Assembly (NCBI GenBank): GCA_964634685.1
Contig: CAZWLD010000053.1
Coordinates: 1 to 10,164, forward strand
DNA: 10,164 nt
Source: CAZWLD01 sp964634685
GTDB lineage: Bacteria; Bacillota_I; Bacilli_A; Acholeplasmatales; JAEDCM01
Direction of reading: 5' to 3'
Positions 6,795 to 10,164 of this stretch are shown in pieces. Under the pieces are notes generated by a model. It saw only the letters and a program-made list of their open reading frames with translations, was not told where the DNA came from and searched no databases. A program made the translations under genes and the position numbers. Position 1 is the first letter of the stretch, and every line of letters begins with the position of its first letter.

Positions 6795-7970
6795 TTATTT
6801 ATTGAACATTACCTTTTCACTATTAAATAAACGTGTTAAGATAAAGACTCCAAGTCCGACAAATAAAAGGTTCGAAATAATCGTGATTAAAAATTGAAGT
6901 CCATTGAATGATAATCCAAAGATGCCGGCCATACATTGAGTTGAATTATAAATAGGTAAGAAATATAATAATGTATTTGTTTGTGATCCGCCAAGCATCG
7001 ATGTAATTCCAATTATCATCACAACAATCATAACTGGAGTAGCATAGGTTGTGGCTTCCTTAACACTTTTCGAGAATGATGAAAAGATGGAAAGAATAAC
7101 CGTAAAGGCTAAAACGGTTGTAATAATAACCGCAAAAATTGATAAATATTCAAGTGGACCATAAATATTTGCAGAAATATTAACATCATCACCCATTAGC
7201 TTTGGTAATGATAAAATAACACCAATAAAGCTTGAGGTGGCGCTCACTAAAGCAGTTATGCTTAAGGCAACAATTTTTCCAATCGCTAACTCACTTCTCT
7301 TAATTGGCGTAACAAGCAAAGTCGCAATGGTTCCTCTTTCCTTTTCTCCGGCAATTGACTCAACCGAAATCGCCATACAACCACTAAATAGGAAAATGAT
7401 TAACAAGAATGGTAACATCATCGTCATAATTGATGCGCTCTTTTCATCATCAGTCGCTAAATCATAATTAGGCGCATCGCGATTAATATCAAATTTATTG
7501 GCCATCAAGTCCTCATAATTTTGTAAGGACATCATATAATATTCATAAATTGTGCTTGATTCATTGGAAACCGAATTATAATACATCTCAACTAATGGAG
7601 CTACTTCACCTGAGGAAGCCGAATAGGCATTAACCTTTGCGATAAAATCACTTTCATATTTGATATATAAATCAATCGTTTTGTCCTTTAATCCATTTTT
7701 TATTTCCTCTTCAGACAATTCTGTTGATTGATGAATTTCAATTTTAATAGCTTCATTTGTATCAAAAGCCTTCAATTCCTCAGGCTGATTATCCACATAA
7801 ACAATGTATGTATGATCATCATCAGCCGTAAAGGCATTCATCATAAAATTACCCATCATCGAATACATTAAATAAATAACTATTCCTGGTAAAATTAAAG
7901 TCAATAGCATTCTTTTATCGGTAAAAAAGCGCGTAAGCTCTTTTTTGATAATCGTCAATATATTTTTCAT
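6795..7970 (-). CDS. natB: ABC-2 type exporter permease, NatB-like
   Basis: Membrane subunit of an ABC exporter, 391 residues, close to Bacillus NatB (386). One N-terminal transmembrane helix (about 22-42) is followed by a large extracytoplasmic domain (about 45-180). A C-terminal bundle has helices near 181-201, 228-255, 275-297, 308-328 and 358-381. GEKERGT (208-214) is the coupling-region motif of the ABC-2 family. In Bacillus NatAB extrudes sodium; the substrate here is inferred from resemblance only, and other ABC-2 exporters share the same layout. The start ATG overlaps the natA stop (ATGA, 4 nt), with GGAGG inside the end of natA, so the two are translationally coupled. Confidence 0.85.
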   Translation of the reverse strand: MKNILTIIKKELTRFFTDKRMLLTLILPGIVIYLMYSMMGNFMMNAFTADDDHTYIVYVDNQPEELKAFDTNEAIKIEIHQSTELSEEEIKNGLKDKTIDLYIKYESDFIAKVNAYSASSGEVAPLVEMYYNSVSNESSTIYEYYMMSLQNYEDLMANKFDINRDAPNYDLATDDEKSASIMTMMLPFLLIIFLFSGCMAISVESIAGEKERGTIATLLVTPIKRSELAIGKIVALSITALVSATSSFIGVILSLPKLMGDDVNISANIYGPLEYLSIFAVIITTVLAFTVILSIFSSFSKSVKEATTYATPVMIVVMIIGITSMLGGSQTNTLLYFLPIYNSTQCMAGIFGLSFNGLQFLITIISNLLFVGLGVFILTRLFNSEKVMFNK

Positions 7971-8740
7971 TCAACGCCAACCTCCTCTTGGTAAATATCA
8001 AAGAAAACATCCTCTAGGCATTTTTCTTTGGTTATTTCCTTTAAAGAATCCGACACAACCATATGGCCATTAACAATGATTCCAACTCGATCACAAAGCT
8101 TTTCAACTAAGCTAAAAATATGGGTTGAAATGATGATTGTCTTGCCTTCATTCTTTAGTTCGGTTAGGAAATCAGTGACTGTTTTCGCCGTAATGACATC
8201 AAGTCCATTGGTTGGTTCATCAAAAATAATTATATTAGGGTCGTGAACAATCGAAATAACTAAGGAAATCTTTTGCTTCATACCTGTGGATAAATCCGCA
8301 ATCTTGACCTCTTGGAATTTATCAATTCCAAATTTTTTAAATAATCTTTCTCTTCTTTCATCCCTAACCTCAACCGGAACATTGTGTAAATCACTAAAAA
8401 AATTATACAAATAATTAGGTGTAAAAAAATCCTCGAGCTTTAATTCACTCGTTAAAAAGCCAATTTTTTCTCTAACGGCATTAGGATCATTCTTGACACT
8501 TGCGCCATCAACAATACAATCACCGCTATCAGCTTTAATTAAAGTGGAAATGATACGGAGAGTTGTCGTTTTTCCAGCTCCATTAGGCCCTAAAAGGCCG
8601 TATATTTCGCCCTCATAGGCTTTGAATGATAAATCATTAACCGCAACCTTGATAGGCTCGGTAGTATGCTCAATTTTTTGTTGTTTTCTTGACATTTTAA
8701 AGGTTTTCTTTAAATGTTCAACAGATAATACCTCTTTCAT
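7967..8740 (-). CDS. natA: ABC transporter ATP-binding protein, NatA-like
   Basis: Nucleotide-binding subunit that powers the adjoining permease; 257 residues (Bacillus NatA 246). Walker A GPNGAGKT (51-58), signature LSTGMKQK (150-157), Walker B IIIFDEP (170-176), D-loop GLD (179-181) and switch His207 are all present. The usual Q-loop Gln is not visible; the position reads GFLTSE (94-99). An insertion of about 15 residues (16-30) rich in Lys and Gln separates the first strand from the rest. Start ATG at 8740 with AAAGGAGG six bases upstream. First gene of a two-gene operon. Confidence 0.88.
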   Translation of the reverse strand: MKEVLSVEHLKKTFKMSRKQQKIEHTTEPIKVAVNDLSFKAYEGEIYGLLGPNGAGKTTTLRIISTLIKADSGDCIVDGASVKNDPNAVREKIGFLTSELKLEDFFTPNYLYNFFSDLHNVPVEVRDERRERLFKKFGIDKFQEVKIADLSTGMKQKISLVISIVHDPNIIIFDEPTNGLDVITAKTVTDFLTELKNEGKTIIISTHIFSLVEKLCDRVGIIVNGHMVVSDSLKEITKEKCLEDVFFDIYQEEVGVE

Positions 8741-8769
8741 AATAATCCTCCTTTAATATAACCATAAAG

Positions 8770-8778
8770 ATAATACCA
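8770..8778 (-). promoter_or_regulatory. Likely promoter of natA-natB (extended -10)
   Basis: Minus-strand TGGTATTAT, an extended -10 (TG-n-TATTAT), 30 bp before the natA start. Possible -35 sites are AT-rich and ambiguous. If correct, the structured segment at 8824-8957 is not part of the natA leader. Confidence 0.4.
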
Positions 8779-8785
8779 TATATGA

Positions 8786-8815
8786 TTAACAAATAAAATA
8801 TACCAATAGTTTAAT
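8786..8815 (+). promoter_or_regulatory. Possible plus-strand promoter of the structured RNA
   Basis: -35-like TTAACA (8786-8791), 18 bp, -10-like TTTAAT (8810-8815). Expected start at about 8822, just before the first hairpin of the candidate RNA. Divergent from natA. Chance matches are common in sequence this AT-rich. Confidence 0.3.
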
Positions 8816-8959
8816 TTTCAAATAGGGTAGAGAGAAAATGAATATATTTTCGTCCCTCCCATTGCACGATAGCTACGGTTCTGGTATACGGAGCTTCATT
8901 TATATTAAACACAAACTGTCTAAGGTAGTAAGTCAAAGGGTTGACCGTGCCCAGAACAC

Positions 8960-8978
8960 AAAAAAAGGCTATAAAGCC
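8960..8978 (-). terminator. Short terminator of the 152-aa membrane protein gene
   Basis: Minus-strand GGCT-TTAT-AGCC followed by TTTTTTT (8966-8960). The stem is only 4 bp, but the T-run is strong and it lies about 60 nt after the stop of the gene at 9041. Confidence 0.45.
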
Positions 8979-9009
8979 AGTTTAGAATTTACATAGTTTG
9001 GTCCTTTTT
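8962..9009 (+). terminator. Possible plus-strand terminator of the structured RNA
   Basis: AAAAAGG (8962-8968) pairs with CCTTTTT (9003-9009), and CTAT (8969-8972) with ATAG (8993-8996) further in, ending in five T. AT-rich and irregular, so only weakly supported. Confidence 0.3.
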
Positions 9010-9040
9010 GTATGAGATTATTAAGAGCATTTATTCAATT

Positions 9041-9499
9041 TCATAGTTTATTAACTATTTCTGCAATTCTGCAATTTTTCAAATAATTAAATTCATATAT
9101 TTCTCCGATTGTAACTTCATCATTAACAAATAATTCTATTATTTCATTCGTATTAATTGACAATACAATTGGATTATCATTTATTTGTGATCCAGATTCA
9201 GGTTCTATATTTCTTTTAAATTTTATTACTTTCCCTAAAACCGAAACAAACTCTTTATTTCTTAACGATTTATAATCTTTTAATAAAATTACTATTTGTT
9301 TTATCGGAAATATAATTAAAGTAAAAAATAATCCAACAATAACAATCAAAAAGATTATACCTAATATTTTACCAAAAATATAAATAAACTCTTTATAATT
9401 GATAATCATCAAAATGCTACCAACAACACCACAAATTAATCCGAATATATTACATATCATTATTAACCAATATAGTTGATGAATAGATGTCTTTTTCAC
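9041..9499 (-). CDS. Small two-helix membrane protein, possible RHS-associated immunity protein
   Basis: I do not recognise a named family. Two hydrophobic helices (about 10-33 and 45-72) are followed by a soluble C-terminal domain (75-152). That domain looks like a small beta-rich module (VLGKVIKFKR, IVLSINTNEIIELFV, IGEIYEF). GTG start at 9499 with GGGAG nine bases upstream. It begins 20 bp after the last stop in the decayed RHS-core remnant, which is where immunity genes of RHS polymorphic toxins usually sit. A role as an orphan immunity or accessory protein is inferred from position only. A possible promoter inside the remnant is TTGCGA (9547-9542), 17 bp, CATAAT (9524-9519). Confidence 0.75.
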   Translation of the reverse strand: MKKTSIHQLYWLIMICNIFGLICGVVGSILMIINYKEFIYIFGKILGIIFLIVIVGLFFTLIIFPIKQIVILLKDYKSLRNKEFVSVLGKVIKFKRNIEPESGSQINDNPIVLSINTNEIIELFVNDEVTIGEIYEFNYLKNCRIAEIVNKL

Positions 9500-9519
9500 T
9501 ATAAAACACTCCCTTAAAA

Positions 9520-9724
9520 TTATGAATTCATTGAATCACTTTCGCAATAATCGCACAAATTCAATCCATTAATACTAGCTATAACCTTTATATCTAAAAT
9601 GAATTAAAATGCCTAATGTATCACTATCTGAACCTTTAATACTAAAACATTTCCAATTCCATCGTAGATATAGCAGTATGGAGAACTGTCATTTAGTCTC
9701 ATTTAAAGGTCTATTAATTAAAAT
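9520..9724 (-). pseudogene. Degenerate C-terminal core of an RHS/YD-repeat protein
   Basis: Three pieces in three reading frames follow the order of a firmicute RHS C-terminal core. First, SPYCYIYDGIGNVLVLK (9687-9634) is like the family's YYYIYDxxGNVIGL. Second, FRYKGYS (9598-9578) is like NPFRYKGYYYD. Third, SINGLNLCDYCESDSMNS (9576-9523) is like SINGLNLYAYCxNDPIN, and ends at the TAA at 9522-9520. In an intact gene, segments of tens of residues lie between these pieces (the LYYLxSRYYxPxxGRF block is missing), so deletions and frameshifts have both occurred. No open frame spans the region. RHS proteins are large surface or secreted proteins that often carry C-terminal toxins. The matches are from memory of the family consensus, not an alignment. 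Confidence 0.7.
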
Positions 9725-9771
9725 CATATATAGATATTCTTATTTAATTCTTGAACATCGGAAGATAACGT

Positions 9772-10089
9772 TTATAGCATCCTCTCTAGTTCTAAATCAT
9801 TCCATTTTTTGTTAATCAAAGTAAAAGTAAAAAAATTCATTAAATAGCCGCCCACTATAAATGCAACTAAAATTCCATAACAATTAATAAAATTACTTAT
9901 ATCAGTTAATGAATTAATAAAGTTTAAAAACAAAATTACTACTAAAATTGATAAAAATCCGAACAATCCACTACTAATAAAATAAACATAAAAGTTTTTT
10001 TTATTAACTTCATGTTTTGTCATTTTGATAAACAACCAGAACAGCAAAATTATACTCCCATAAATAGGGATTATAGCTAAGTAATTCAT
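9772..10089 (-). CDS. Small three-helix membrane protein, hypothetical
   Basis: A 105-residue protein with hydrophobic helices at about 3-22, 33-58 and 69-91 and a charged tail (KKWNDLELERML). I do not recognise a family. It lies directly upstream of the RHS remnant on the same strand, so it may belong to the same eroded locus. The start codon at 10089 has no ribosome binding site of its own. Instead a four-codon frame (ATG AAA AGA TGA) at 10097-10086, preceded by AGGGA ten bases upstream, ends in an ATGA overlap with it, suggesting coupled translation. Coding status is moderately supported by length and membrane-helix pattern. Confidence 0.6.
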   Translation of the reverse strand: MNYLAIIPIYGSIILLFWLFIKMTKHEVNKKNFYVYFISSGLFGFLSILVVILFLNFINSLTDISNFINCYGILVAFIVGGYLMNFFTFTLINKKWNDLELERML

Positions 10090-10112
10090 CTTTTCATTTA
10101 TTAGATTTCCCT
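10086..10112 (-). promoter_or_regulatory. Minimal upstream frame coupled to the 105-aa gene
   Basis: AGGGA (10112-10108), 10 nt, then ATG-AAA-AGA-TGA (10097-10086); the TGA overlaps the downstream ATG. A -10-like TATACT lies at 10118-10113. The leader peptide would be only three residues. Confidence 0.35.
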
Positions 10113-10164
10113 AGTATAATCAAATTGTACTTAAGATTATACAGTATCCTTCCTTAGGGTTTAT

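Larger units (their letters stand above)
8822..9009 (+). ncRNA. Candidate structured RNA with an H-type pseudoknot, family unknown
   Basis: A GC-richer island in an AT-rich gap, without a credible reading frame. Hairpin 1 spans 8824-8857: AGGG/CCCT outside, GAAAAT/ATTTTC inside. GCACG (8864-8868) pairs with CGTGC (8946-8950), and GTTCTGG (8878-8884) pairs with CCAGAAC (8951-8957). The order a-b-a'-b' makes a pseudoknot whose 3' strands are adjacent. The hairpin GTCAA-AGGG-TTGAC (8932-8945) ends directly before CGTGC, so 26 consecutive bases are paired. A small TTTA/TAAA hairpin (8899-8909) lies in the loop. Strand is inferred from the possible promoter and the end at CCTTTTT; a minus-strand RNA is not excluded. 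I could not match it to 6S, tmRNA, RNase P, SRP or common riboswitches. Confidence 0.45.

Noticed and set aside
8918..8929. CTAAGGTAG in the structured segment resembling a conserved 23S rRNA stretch
   Set aside because: Only about nine bases agree and the flanks do not match 23S rRNA, so it is probably coincidence.
8940..8960. TPP-riboswitch-like ACCCTTTGA on the minus strand, and HDV-like double-pseudoknot reading
   Set aside because: The rest of the TPP core (CTGAGA, GATAATGCCAG) is missing, and the strand order lacks the P4 hairpin expected of HDV-like ribozymes.
9609..9815. 68-codon plus-strand open frame
   Set aside because: It has no clear ribosome binding site, overlaps the end of the 105-aa membrane gene and is opposite the RHS remnant; the composition looks like chance.
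1..10164. CRISPR array, tRNA or rRNA genes, insertion-sequence ends
   Set aside because: No regularly spaced direct repeats of CRISPR type, no tRNA cloverleaf or rRNA segments, and no transposase or matching terminal inverted repeats were seen on either strand.

Overview
The window is AT-rich, low-GC Gram-positive-type DNA. Evidence for this is strong AGGAGG-type ribosome binding sites, TTGACA/TATAAT promoters, a lipobox signal peptide, a CIRCE/HrcA-type operator and a CsoR copper repressor. Trp is written TGG and no TGA is needed inside a gene, so the code is standard, unlike Mycoplasma. I infer a member of the Bacilli/Erysipelotrichia/Acholeplasma-like Bacillota, but the sequence does not fix a genus. 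All genes are on the minus strand except one thioesterase-like gene.

Left part (1-2480): a secreted, membrane-anchored GH13 alpha-amylase-type lipoprotein with a Thr/Asn linker and two C-terminal carbohydrate-binding-like modules. It has its own terminator and a promoter divergent from a plus-strand PaaI-type hot-dog thioesterase (2483-2977). The thioesterase converges on the copper operon and shares a bidirectional terminator with it.

Copper and stress part (2996-6724): csoR and copA form a two-gene copper-efflux operon behind a consensus promoter and a GC-rich inverted-repeat operator. CopA carries a second metal-binding domain at its C terminus, preceded by an internal ribosome binding site and ATG, so a free CopZ-like chaperone may be made from the same gene. 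Next come an unrecognised 141-aa gene and an hsp20 gene under a near-perfect CIRCE element.

Transport part (6795-8740): a natA/natB-like ABC exporter pair with a 4-nt overlap.

Right part (8741-10164): a 300-bp gap holds a GC-rich segment with a well-formed H-type pseudoknot, a candidate structured RNA I could not name. Then come two small membrane-protein genes. The gap between them contains the frameshifted remains of an RHS/YD-repeat protein core. That suggests an eroded polymorphic-toxin locus with the small membrane proteins as possible orphan immunity or accessory genes.
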